Source: Liquidambar formosana
Lineage: Eukaryota > Streptophyta > Magnoliopsida > Saxifragales > Altingiaceae
Assembly: GCA_039720395.1 (NCBI GenBank)
Contig: CM077823.1
Coordinates: 7,182,909-7,246,908, forward strand
DNA: 64,000 bases
Direction of reading: 5' to 3'
In this document: piece after piece, positions 46,142-56,965 of the stretch
How positions within the stretch are numbered: the stretch's first letter is position 1
Layout of the letters: each line of letters starts with the position of its first letter
The notes under the pieces: generated by a model
Told to the model about the DNA's origin: nothing
Database searches by the model: none
What the model saw: only the letters and a program-made list of their open reading frames with translations
Made by a program: the position numbers and the translations under genes

Positions 46142-47240
46142 CGTGAGTTCTGTCCAGATATTAAGGAAATCATCATGAAACCACAATCTACTGCACTTTC
46201 TGGGTTTCTCGGGGGATTCTTTGCAAGCAATGTCTCTTCCCATGTCTTGAAGCAAATCATGCATTGTTATCTCATTTTTTTCATTGATATTTAGAAGGCA
46301 CCTCTCAAATAGGACATTGATTCCAATATCTGCAAAGAAATCACAACCATGTAGTATTCTGACAGCATAGTCTTTGTCCACTCCAATGAAGAAATAAGTA
46401 ATATCAAGAAATATATCTTTCTCGTTATCTTCCAATGCATCATAACTTATTCTAAGCTTCTTCTGAATATCACCAGGAGGAATGCTTTTTAATTTCTCTA
46501 ATTGACTTTTCCATTCAGGTGCACTTCTACGAAACAAAAAGGAACCCAAAACTTCAAGAGCTAAAGGTAGTCCTTTACAGTAATTTATTACTTCATTTGA
46601 CAAATCAATATAATCTTTTTTTGGATGACGTTTCTTGAAGGCATGCCAACTAAAGAGCTCAAGAGATTGACAACAATCTAATTCATCAAGCATGTATATG
46701 TCATCCACTTCAATCTTCTTTAACAAATGTTCGTCTCTAGTTGTTACGATGATTCTACTTCCCGAACCAAACCAATCACGTTTTCCAGCTATTGCATTTA
46801 GTTGCCCTAATTGATCTGCATCATCAAGAATAACAAGAACCCTTCTATTGCATAATCTTTCTTTTATCACATTGATTCCCCTATCGATATTGCCGACCTT
46901 TATGTTTTTCATTTTTAGGATATCAAAAAGAAGTTGCTCTTGTAGATGAACTTGGCCATTGAATTGCTTTGAGATTTCTCTCACATTTGGAAGAAAACTT
47001 TTATCTGTAAAGCTATCATATAATTGGTTAAAAATGGCTTTCGCAATTGTTGTCTTACCCATTCCACCCATTGCACAAATCCCTATTATGCGAACATCAT
47101 TTAATCCAACATGCAATAATTTTTTTACGTATTGCACACGAAGGTCTATTCCAACTGGGTATTTGGCTACATTTAGGTATGTATTATTTAAGTGATTTAG
47201 AATCTCCTTCACAATTTTCTTGACAAGCGTTGCCTCGTAC
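46142..47240 (-). CDS. Gene C exon 2: NB-ARC domain of a TIR-NBS receptor
   Basis: Exactly 1099 bp, as in B, covering residues about 174-540 of the predicted 820-aa protein. P-loop GICAMGGMGKTT, RNBS-A FLPNVREIS, kinase-2 [65 protein letters not shown] and MHD TMHDLLQDMGRDIA are all present. Two motifs are slightly off the usual TNL form: alanine for valine in DDVD, and TYFF for ACFF in RNBS-D. They keep the acidic pair and the MHD triad, so the switch could still work. The exon opens after 'aacacaagcag' with the base completing the glycine codon and closes at ACG before GTAAGACC. The predicted peptide across the start reads AKDGYEATLVKKIVKEI, typical of TNL exon 1-2 joins. Confidence 0.93.
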
Positions 47241-48155
47241 CTGCTTGTGTTCAAAATCAATTAAAAGCATGTTACATATAGCTCATAGTACGCTTTTATC
47301 AAATGCATAGAAGTAATCTCATAACGAAAATTATATAAAATTGGTAATCTAATATAAAAATAAGAGTAAAATTAATGAAAAATTATATAACGTGCAGAAA
47401 ATCAAACTAATTTTGATTAAATTACTTATTACTAAATAGAAAAATATAAGCTAATTAGACATTAATTAAAGTGTTTTTTTTTTTTTTTTTTTGGCTATTA
47501 TACATTGTGGTATGTAACTGAATAAGTCTATGTTTCAAAATAAAATATTATTATTTAATAAATTGTAATACTGCATAAATTATGTTGGGACTCACTATAT
47601 TCTAAATTATTTGTTGAGGAATAAAGATTCTATAGATTAGTTGTATTGTTCAACTTATGTTTGATTGAATGGAATAAAGTAATCGTTTAACCAAACATAT
47701 GACCCAAAAAAAAAAAAAAGTTTTGTCTTTAAATTAAACAAAGAACAAAATCAACTTATGTGTTCATAAAAGTATAACAAAATCCAAAGAAAATATAATC
47801 AAAATTAATTTTTACTAAAACATAAAACTTCGAATATACAAAATTATGCAATGTAAAAATAGAATAAAGTTGGTAATTGATAAAACTCTTTTTCCCTTTA
47901 AAATTGCTTTTGTTCCTAATAAACTGACAATGATTTGATAGCACATGAGATTTGTAATGGAATGAGGAAAAATAAATTAGAGATGTCATGACTAGCTGGT
48001 TGGTTTTGACCAGAAATTTATAAGTTGGGTAATGATTTCCAGGCTTGTTTGGACATACGATTCCCACAGAAGATCAAGTTGGTGAGCCATGTGAAAGGAA
48101 AATTTTGTAGTGAATCCCCTTCATTTTTTATCTTGTTGAATGGTATTCCTAAAGG

Positions 48156-48357
48156 TCTTTTTTTTTTTTGGTTCAAAAAGGTTTAGGTGAGAGGAAGCTA
48201 CCCAATCCAAGGCAAGCTGCAGGCCTCAATGAGGACTTACATTGGACTTAAAGATCACCCACCAAGGGGGACTACTGATTGTGAGAATCGAATTTAAGTC
48301 TTACAAGCGAAGAATCCGATCCTTATATACCAACTCAACCAACCCCCATTGGCAAAG
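48156..48357 (-). mobile_element. Reversed SINE-like insertion specific to C
   Basis: On the minus strand it reads with an A-box-like 'ggttgagttggtata' and a B-box-like 'gattctcac' region and ends in a poly-A (poly-T at 48158-48169 on the plus strand). Short flanking repeat 'aaaggt'. Unit B is uninterrupted at 22790-22810. Confidence 0.6.
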
Positions 48358-48379
48358 GTAATCTTTTGGTTTCATGAGG

Positions 48380-50600
48380 TATTCATCAAGGAGATCGTCG
48401 ATGTCCTTACATTTTTATTTTGTGCATGGAATCCCAATCTCTCGACTACCATTAGGCAACTTCTCTAATGGCAAACCAATACAATCATTTGGTTATAAAC
48501 AAATATTGATTGGTATTAGTATGTGTTGAGAAATAGATGAGATTAGTCATTTAATGTTCATTGATGATTGTTTTATTTTTACCTATGCGACCACAAATTC
48601 TTGCAAAAACATTTTAAAGATTTTGGAGAACTTTGGGGTTGCGTCGGGCCAAAAGGCAAATCTTCACAAATCCTTTATTATGTTTTTTCATAATGTTTCA
48701 ATATTGACTGAAGAGATTGTTAAGGGTGAACTTGGGATAAATCAGAATTTCCATACAGGAAAAATAAGATTTTTACCTGTGTAATTGAGCTTGTAAGCAA
48801 TAAGATGCAAAATTGGAAGGCTAATATTTTATGAATTGCTATCTTATTACTACAAGAATTCAAAATGAGATTGATGAACTCCAAATACAATTTTTTTTGG
48901 AGTAATAATTTAAAGAAAAGGCTTGTAGCCATGATTAATTGCGATAAAATTTGTGCTCTCAAAAAGGAGGGACTGGGACTTTAGATGTTAATTTTGCATG
49001 TATGGCTAAGCTAGCATGTTGTATTTTGTTTGATAGGAATAATTGTTGGGTTGACTTGATGAAAACTAAATATCTTCAAAAAGATAATATCTTTTGAGTT
49101 CAACCCAAGACCCAAGACTTGTGGGGTTTAAACAACATTCTTAAAGGTCATGATCTTGTTTGTAATGTCATTTGATGGTCTCTAGGTAATAATATTTATT
49201 TTTCGGTTAATAAATTACTAAATAAAGCTATTTTTGAAATGACCCCTAGAAATAAATATTGGGATTTAAATTGGAATCTAATAGTGGCTAATGTCATTTG
49301 GCCATATAAAAATTGGGATCATGAAAGAATTAGTAATTTAGTAAATTTAATCATAACTAGAAATATTTTTAACTATCCAATTCCTACTAGTGATTCTGTA
49401 GATAATATTTGCTGGCATCTTACTTTGAATTGTCTATTTTCGGTGAAAATAACTATTTGGCTTCATAGAACTATAGAAGTATCAGATATTTAGATGTAAA
49501 AGGAAATGCTCAGTTAGTTTGTATGGACATAATATTAGTCAGTTTAAAAATTGAATGTGACCTAAAATTAAGATTTTTAATTATGTGTTTGTTTATGCAT
49601 GGTAGACTTTCTTTGAGGAAAGCTTCCTATGACAGAGGTTTCAAGATTTGTCCATTATGTATTGAGAATGTTAAAGATCAAAATCATATTTTTATAAATT
49701 GTAGATATATTGTATATGTTTGAAATACTGGCATGGGGAAGGAGCTTGCCCTGTTTCTAGTGAGGATGTGGATAAAATAGTTGTTTGGATGAAAGATATT
49801 TATAAGAGTTAAAATGGGAAAGGATCGAAATAAGACAATGGAAAGAATAACTAACTCATCTTGGCAAATTTGGTGCATCAATTTGATAAATTTTGGTCAT
49901 TGAGAGTAGCTAATCTTTTTTCTAACTCTACTTTGGATAATGCTAACCTCTGATCTTCTAATTTTTTTTAAATAGACTAGAGTCCAAAATAAAAAAAAGA
50001 AAATTGTAAGATTTATTCATTAGATTCCTCCTAATGAATGATTGTTCAAATTGAAATTTTATGGCCTGGTTAAAAATTGCAAAAAAAAGGTAGCAAGTTC
50101 TATTATTTGGGATAGTTATAGACTTCTAGTGAAAATGTTATCATACATGCAATCAATTTGTTTTGATGATGATACTACAATGCATAATATGAGTGTAGTA
50201 TTATTATTATTATTATTTTAAACAATTGATAGAATCTATCCCTACTCCTAATTCCCCTTAACATCTACAAATGAGCAAGTATCAATGTTTCATTGTAAGT
50301 TTGAAACCGAAATTGCACACTCAATAAATGGAGAGAATGTCAGTAGACTATCACGCCATCGGTTGGAGGCGACTGTATTTAGAAATGGTCTTCTTCTCAT
50401 AAAAGACAAATAAATAAAAAGAATTTATTTGGAATGGGATGTTGATATGGTAATTAATAGTCTTGGCAAGTTACATAGTTGCAATTGAAAGATTTATATA
50501 TTTTAAATATTTTGTATTAAGATTATTTAAGAGGGTGGTATGGAGAGTAAGGATAAATAATGTTTATCAAAAAAGATATAAAGTTGTTGAATTCTTTTCT
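48380..50600 (+). pseudogene. L1-type LINE relic, antisense in intron 1 of C
   Basis: Plus-strand fragments of a LINE ORF2. Around 48554-48690 is the RT core with FIDDC (the paired catalytic aspartates), then SGQKANLHKS as in plant L1 elements. At 49600-49720 is the zf-RVT module (RASYDRGFKICPLC-like, then NHIFINCRY). Many stops and frameshifts. The same relic, shorter, is in B, so insertion predates the duplication. It runs against the receptor gene's direction. Confidence 0.85.
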
Positions 50601-50727
50601 AATTTAGGTCAAAGGAATTAAATGCAATTAGATTTGGACTCTATATAATTATCCTAAAGGGCTAAAGAAATCTTAAATCTTAATTTAGGTGTTGTATTTG
50701 TCAATGTTGAATTTTTCCTCTTTCACC

Positions 50728-50729
50728 AC

Positions 50730-50761
<32 letters not shown>
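50728..50761. repeat. (TA)n microsatellite
   Basis: A run of alternating T and A within intron 1 of C. Confidence 0.85.
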
Positions 50762-51241
50762 TCCATGGAACAACACTTTTGTGGTCTTCCTTTTCCTTAA
50801 ATAAAAAAATAAAAGATAAAAACCTTGTGTGTTTTTATGGAATACCTGCCAAATCACTATCCATTACCTTGGATGCTCTCGTGCTCCAAATGACTCCAAT
50901 AATAGGATATCTTTGAAGCCACACACTTTTCTTTTTTCCTTTTTATTATTATTTTTGGGTTTGAATATCAATTTTAAAAAGTGCATTAAGGAAATACTTG
51001 TGTGTTTTTATGGTTCGTGAGCTCAGGTTATATTATATTAAGGAAAGGTATTTATTCTTTTTTTTTTTTTTTTTTCTTTTTAAAATGCATGTCACATAGG
51101 TAAGTAACCACATCATGCTACATAAATAACCACATCATCACTAGGGAAAAAAAAATTAAAGATTAATAGCACTTTAAAAAACTTCCATAGGAAAGGAAAA
51201 ATCATAATTGTAGTAGTAGTAAGTGTTTTTCATGAGATTAC

Positions 51242-51762
51242 CCGTCCTTAGCACTTGTTACATCCCACCCGACCAAAGATGCTGCTTCGGTTAGAGCATC
51301 CCTCCAAATTAATACCCTGTCCATGCCCGCCCTGGAACGCTCTACTAGCTTTGCAAATGCTTCTCCAAAACTACCCGTTTGTTTTCGTACGTCCGAGGGA
51401 TTGACGTCGTAAAAAACAGGCAGAACCACCTGTTGGACAGTTTTCTGGCGTTCCATTATCTTCACAAGTTCGTAAAGACACCATGTGGAAGCTGCATAGT
51501 TTCTTGAGAAAACAATGAGCGAAATCCTCGACTCTTGGATGGCATTGAGCAATTCGATTGCAATAGCTTTCCCTCTTTGGAGATGGTTGTCATCCTTGTA
51601 TGTATTAATTCCAGCATCCTTCAAAGCATGGTAAAGATGATCAGTGAAGTTTTTGCGAGTGTCTTCACCTCTGAAGCTCAAAAACACATCGTAATTCCAT
51701 GGACCATGGGAGGGAGAGGAGGAAGGAGAAGAGATGGGTTCACTAGTTTTCTTGGATGCCAT
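51242..51762 (-). CDS. Gene C exon 1: TIR domain, start of the receptor
   Basis: First exon of gene C, 173 codons plus two bases. I choose the ATG at 51762 (MASKKTSEP) because B starts at the same place. An in-frame ATG five codons upstream (51777) exists in C only. TIR motifs: YDVFLSFRGEDTRKNFTDHL (about 24-43), BB-loop region DDNHLQRGKAI, VFSRNYAASTWCLYEL with the likely catalytic glutamate E98, LPVFYDVNPSDVRKQTGSF, RVLIWRDALTEAASLVGWD. It keeps the common FRGEDTR that B has changed. Residue 97 is tyrosine rather than the usual D or N before the glutamate. C is three codons longer than B near 137-143 (VERSRAGMDRV). The donor GG|GTAATCTC reads directly into a stop if unspliced, so an intron-retained transcript would make a TIR-only protein of about 174 aa. 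Confidence 0.93.
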
Positions 51763-51857
51763 GCTAACTAAGCACACAAAGAAATGGATCTAGTGTGGGT
51801 TGTAGAGCGAAAGAGTGTATGAAAGATAGGAAAGCAGCAAAGCAAAATACATTGAGA

Positions 51858-51960
51858 GGGACAGTTTTTTTTTTTTTTTTTTGTGAGAAAGGGTGGGAGG
51901 GGGGGAGGGGGGGGGGGTGTCGGTGGTGTTGTTTCAAAGTGGGGCAAAGCCCACAAAACA
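51858..51960. other. Poly-T and G-rich insertion in the gene C leader
   Basis: About 110 bp absent from B. Plus strand has a run of about 18 T (51866-51883), then G runs (51895-51917) of the G-quadruplex type. On the transcribed strand the leader would carry long C and A runs. Confidence 0.7.
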
Positions 51961-51989
51961 AATTGAGAACGAAGTATGGCTGTAGCCAC

Positions 51990-52000
51990 TATATATATAT
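51990..52000 (-). promoter_or_regulatory. TATA-like run upstream of gene C
   Basis: TATATATATAG on the minus strand, about 230 bases before the start codon, followed by 'tggctacagcc'. A start site 30 bases further on would give a leader of about 200 bases. Sequence-only guess. Confidence 0.4.
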
Positions 52001-52299
52001 CCACCCCAATTAATATCATTGCGGAGAATGGAAACTACCTCATCTGAACTCAGAAGGATCCTCCAGTCTGCTGAGGGCATGGGTTCCAGGAATTACACGC
52101 AAAGAATTTTTATTTTGATCTTGATTTTTTCCATTTTTGTTTATAAAATTTTCATTGCTGGCTACTTTTTATTGTCATTTTTTCCTTTTTACTAGAAAAG
52201 TCGATAATATTCCAATGCAACGTGTAGATTGGCCGGTACCAAGAAGATCGTTGATTTCCAAACCAGAGATTTGACCTTATACACAAAATTATCTATACT

Positions 52300-52470
52300 T
52301 CCAAGGCTCTCTTGCTATGCAAAAGGTCTTCGGTTCCAATCCCACCATTCCCCTTCAAGGTACCCCATGGACATTGGTCCTGTAATTACCTGATACATGT
52401 AGGACGGGAGGACTCTATGTGCCCAGGACGATTAGTTAGGTGCAAAGTATTTGGAACCTCCTAATATCAA
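52300..52470 (+). mobile_element. SINE-like tRNA-derived repeat
   Basis: B-box-like 'cggttccaatccc' near 52331, preceded by 'ggctctcttgctatgc' and ending in 'cctaatatcaaaaaa'. A more decayed relative is at 62770-62990 ('gaggactcta-tgtgccc' region against 'agactacacatgcc'). Confidence 0.55.
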
Positions 52471-52473
<3 letters not shown>

Positions 52474-52529
<56 letters not shown>

Positions 52530-52530
52530 A
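52474..52530. repeat. (TA)n followed by (TATG)n microsatellite
   Basis: Alternating TA to about 52505, then seven repeats of a TATG unit. Confidence 0.9.
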
Positions 52531-54102
52531 TCACACACATGCATAATGCATTACATTATCTTTTGTTTTAATATCAATCTTCATTTTTCTAATTTTCTTC
52601 TTTATATTAACATAATATTTGTTATTTATAAAATAAAAAATTTTTATAATTTTATGTCTTTTGTTGATTTTGTTACATAGATTTTTATTTTATTTTATTT
52701 TTTGGGTTACAAGTTATGTTTTGTAGTAATATAAAAAATTGTAAAATTTTTCTCTCCAAACCGAATCAAATGTAATCGAGCCAATCCGAACTCTGTTTGG
52801 GTTGAGTCGGTTTGATTCTACTAGTATATGGGTTGATCTTGGCTAGCTCCTTGGTTAAGAAAATGAGAACCAATGTTTAAATTTTCGGTTTGGTACGTTC
52901 TGGGTTCATACTAAATTGACCCAACTCAAAACAAATTGCACCCTTACTGCACGTTGACAAAAAGCAAACATAGTGACTCGCGGTGCTGTTCATGAGGCAT
53001 CATGACTTGCCCCCACGAAGGATTTTGGTTTGATCAAAGCAAGGGCCCCAAATAATCCCTTTGCAGACATCCTGACGCGGCAAAGGAAAAAAAAAAGACA
53101 TGCAGTCCGCAAAGCACAAGCTTTCTTTTCTTGGGTAAACAAAGCACAACTTTTGAGAATGGGTTTGAGTCTACACTTTATACCTTTCAAGTTTAATGCC
53201 TCTTATTTTATTTATTTTTCTGTTGCAAAGTGTATCTTTTTTTGATTAATTAAAGCGAAATACTTTATCTTCTTCCATACAATAAAGGTGAGTGCAATTT
53301 ACTTGTAATTGAGGGGAATAAAGTGTTCTTTCAAACTAAATGGAAAGAAAGTGAAAACAGGACTTATAAATTTGAAGAGGTTAATGTGTAATTTTTTTAA
53401 AAAAATAAATATTTACTAGAAGAGCATCGATATGTGATATTTATTTTTTGGGCAGTTGGGCACAATTATTTTGGGCAGTTGGGCACATAAATATATGTGT
53501 ATATTGCACTCATCATTAATTATACATGCACTTGCAGCATGCACTTAGCCTCTGGAGACAATAGGTGTTGGATTCAACTCCTCTTATTTCTAAGGGCTAA
53601 TAGCTGCCATTAGTCTATCATTTATTTTTGAGTACGTCTTCACTCGGACGTTGGATCATTTACACCACTCAAGTAGGAGGATCCTAATCAGATTTTACGC
53701 TCGGATACTTCAAGACTTTTCTAGAAGAATAAAATGAAAAAAAAAGATATGTGCAATAAGGAGAGCTGTGAAATGCAAAAATATATAAATAAAAATAAAT
53801 TAATGATGAGTGCAATATGCATAGAGAGCTGTTAAATGTCATGCCACGCAAATTATTTGCACGCTCTAAGCTTTCTTGATGGGATATAAGGAAAGGGGAG
53901 CTTACAAAGATCATGTCATACTTACACGTAGGGTATATGGATGTTCCTTTTTCATCTCCATCTATGTTTCTTGGTACCTTCCATAACCTCAAATTCGAAA
54001 TTACTCCATATGGTGAATATTAATTGAAGTGTTTCGGAGGCACCAATAATGATTACAGTTCCTAAAGAGAGAAAATAATTAATAGCATATATATGTTTTT
54101 TA
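52531..54102. other. Upstream flank of gene C
   Basis: Collinear with B from 32860-33340 and then 37000-37900. No gene recognised; a SINE-like stretch at 53530-53705 matches 36995-37210. The region 53205-53530 has no partner in B that I can place. Confidence 0.5.
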
Positions 54103-54278
54103 GGGAAATGCTAGTTAGCTCCATATTTTGCTCTACAAATCTTATCCTATTAAGAGAAAAAGGGTTAAAATTATGAGACCTACTGATATGGTTAAATCCT
54201 AAAATTTTAAATAAAACTAAATTTACATAGTAGAAAAAGATTTGTAGGGCAAATTGTGTGTCTAACTAACAATTCCTT
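54103..54278. mobile_element. Short MITE, family 2 copy 2
   Basis: Starts 'gggaaatgctagttagctcc' and ends with the inverted 'gtctaactaacaattcc'. Diverged relative of 32669-32831, at a different place, so the two are independent insertions. Confidence 0.7.
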
Positions 54279-54839
54279 ATTTTCCAGCCGTGTGAGGCCC
54301 GCCAGGCCGCCATCAATGGCACCGCCCTTTGACTCTCAGCACTCTATGCAATAACTTCTGTACATTTTCCTTTGCGTGTGAGGCCGACCATCACTTCTTC
54401 CTTCCTTCCTTCCTCTCTTCCTTTTGACGTAGAAAACAGAGCGAAGATCTCACCATATTTATTAGTATTGTTTGAGAAGCTGAACATAGTCACGTTGTTA
54501 TTCTTGACTGCCTGCCCTTATGACTATCTAGCTCCTTAGTGAGTGAGATCTCATGATGATATATCATATAATTTACATTAAAAAAAAAAAAAAAAGACAT
54601 TCCCACGTGATCCCATCACATCTGACACTTTGCACCAATGACCCACCCATGACCATTTGATGGAACGGATAATATCACCGACCCCGGCCCTTATAAACAC
54701 GAGAATCACATGGGTTAATAAGTCATTGCCATCTAATTAATATTCTGATCTCACAATTGGTCATATGGCTTCCTAAGGATCGCAATCAGTCAGCACTTCA
54801 GCAATTTTAGAAAGAAAATGAAATCATGCATTTTTTTAT

Positions 54840-55050
54840 TTTTTTTATTTTTGAATTAGGAGCTAGGTTTTGAGATTCTTATGCACTCGACTAATCTCTT
54901 TGGCACCCCCAGTCTCTCATCCTACATGCACCGGACGGGTAATTATTAGACAAGATCTATGAGGTCAGGTGACCTTAAGGGGTATTGGTGAGAGTTGAAT
55001 CCAAAACCTCTTATTTCACAAGATAGAGATTTCAAGATCACTCGGCCTAC
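54840..55050 (-). mobile_element. SINE-like repeat, minus strand
   Basis: On the minus strand, B-box-like 'ggttttggattcaactctc'. A diverged partner is at 38850-39040 in unit B. Confidence 0.45.
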
Positions 55051-55181
55051 CCTTCAGGGTATTTTTTTGGTTTGTTTATTTCCTTTGCTAACACATTTGT
55101 GTATATAATCTTTTTAGGTATATTATTGACAATTCTACATGGGTCTCTTTGTGCAATGACATAAATAATGAAATGTAATAT

Positions 55182-55324
55182 TATATTTGGATAAGGAATT
55201 TGTAGGTAGAATTTTGTTTTTGAAATGGAATTTATAAAATTTTTATAAAGAATTTTCTTATAAGAATTTTACAAATTCTATTTCAAAGATAAATTCCACT
55301 TATAAATTCCTTATCCAATATAGA
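55182..55324. mobile_element. Small foldback MITE
   Basis: A near-perfect hairpin: 'ttatatttggataaggaatt' on the left against 'aattccttatccaatatag' on the right, with a short AT-rich loop. Absent from B's matching stretch (about 39140). Confidence 0.85.
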
Positions 55325-55782
55325 ATAAGTGAATTATTATTTGCAGTGCTCTATGCTTTCTTTATGGGAACTAGGAAGGGAGCATTCAAGGATCCTGTCA
55401 TAGTCATATGTTGGGTATGTGTTCCATTTCCATCTCATCTATCTCTGTTTTCTTGGTACGTACGTAGAAATTCCATGACCTCAATTTGGAATATATATGC
55501 TGTTTATTAATTACAGTTTCTGAGAGAGCCACCTGCTTCCAAATTAAGGACATGATTGGCAGTGAAGCATTAGAAGTACTTTAATGAAAATGGTGTAATT
55601 TGAGGGCCGTTTTGAGGGACGCCGAGTGAAAACTACATGATTGTGGTTTCGTAAAAACATGAGGAGCAATGGGCAACAACCGTTTTTTAAACAGGGTAGT
55701 GAAAGTACTTAGAAGCAACCCAAATGGATTTTCCACTCTTTGCAATAACCTTAGCATTATTTTTACATAAGGGTAGCTTCAT

Positions 55783-56256
55783 AGTTATTAATCCTGGAAC
55801 CGGCACAATGACCTGGGCAAGGGAGCGGGTCACTGGATCACTGGTTCAACCGGGTACAACCACTTATCCATAATTACATATTATTCTAATTATATTTGAG
55901 TTTAAGTTGAGGTGTATGAGTTTAGACTTTAGATACCATTAAATAATATATATTTCATTATAATGGACAACAATCTTGCGTTGTTTTAGGTGGCAATGTA
56001 AGGCCATATGGTAGCTTGGGGTTTGTTTTGTCAATGTTCGACTCATCGACCTGCAGAATGCTCGAATTTTTATAAACACATGACACCGCCTTTACTTAAA
56101 AAGCAGTCCATCCGTTTGCATCTGATTCAGTCAAATGCCTCCTGTTCAAGCGTTTGGTTTATCCCGGTTGAATCCAGCTTCAGATGCAAATCCGATCCAA
56201 TTAGATAACCAGACCGGTTAAGGGCGATCGCCCGGTCTGACCCGGGTTTAATAACT
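55783..56256. mobile_element. hAT-like MITE
   Basis: Ends 'agttattaatcctgg' and 'cccgggtttaataact' are inverted copies. The interior has 'gaccggtt' and 'gatcgcccggtctgaccc'. It lies just beyond the duplicated block. Confidence 0.7.
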
Positions 56257-56419
56257 CTAGGTAGTTTAATTAGTTGTTCGTGTACTTACACCTTCCATTA
56301 CTCGTTTCCAGTTTTGTGGAACTTTGATAATTGTAGCCTCTTAGGAGCTTTTCTGGAATGCCCCTGGATACCAAGACCATGCAAAATAATTAATTCTCAG
56401 ACAAAATTGGAAACATTCT

Positions 56420-56965
56420 TCTAGCTAGTGAGAACCTTCTTTGCAACAATTTTTGATGAAGTTGATGCCCGTTTGAAGATTAGGCTTCTTAGTATCAAAG
56501 CGGAGAGCATTTCTAGAATTTCAAATAATCGAACAAGTAGTACATATAGTAGCCATTCACATTTGAGAGATATGAGGACTAAAATTATATATGCTCATAT
56601 ACAAAATAAGATCCTGGCCGACAAAACCAAAAGAACTCAAATGGTAATTGAAAATATTGGCCACCCAACTTCATAATGAACAAGCCATATCACATTCCCA
56701 AAACAGATGATCAATGTACTCCTCCTGAGAGGGACTGTGAACAAGAAACACATACCATTCCACGTTTCCGTAAATTCTCATCTAGGGGGTAAAGCCCCAT
56801 CCGTGCAAGAGTGCACAAACAAGCAATGATCTTCTTGGTGAATAAAAGCAGACCAAATTTTTTATACCCATGGAAGCAACGGTTGCCAGTGGTACACATG
56901 ATCATAAGCCAACGTATGATAGTTTCTGTTGAGTTTAGTAGACTAAAACAGTGATTAGTCAACTA
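56420..56965 (-). pseudogene. LINE zf-RVT relic
   Basis: Minus-strand fragments read LLFTKKIIACLC, then a cysteine-containing stretch (VCVSCSQ), then YIDHLFWECDMA. This is the pattern of the zinc-binding module after the RT of plant L1 elements (HLFFEC type). Stops and frameshifts interrupt it. Confidence 0.7.

Larger units (their letters stand above)
47241..51241 (-). other. Gene C intron 1, 4.0 kb
   Basis: From donor GG|GTAATCTC (51241) to 'cacaagcag' (47243). It contains a poly-T run (47468-47492), a reversed SINE and a large antisense LINE relic. The part next to the NBS exon (47245-47960) aligns with B and A. Confidence 0.8.
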
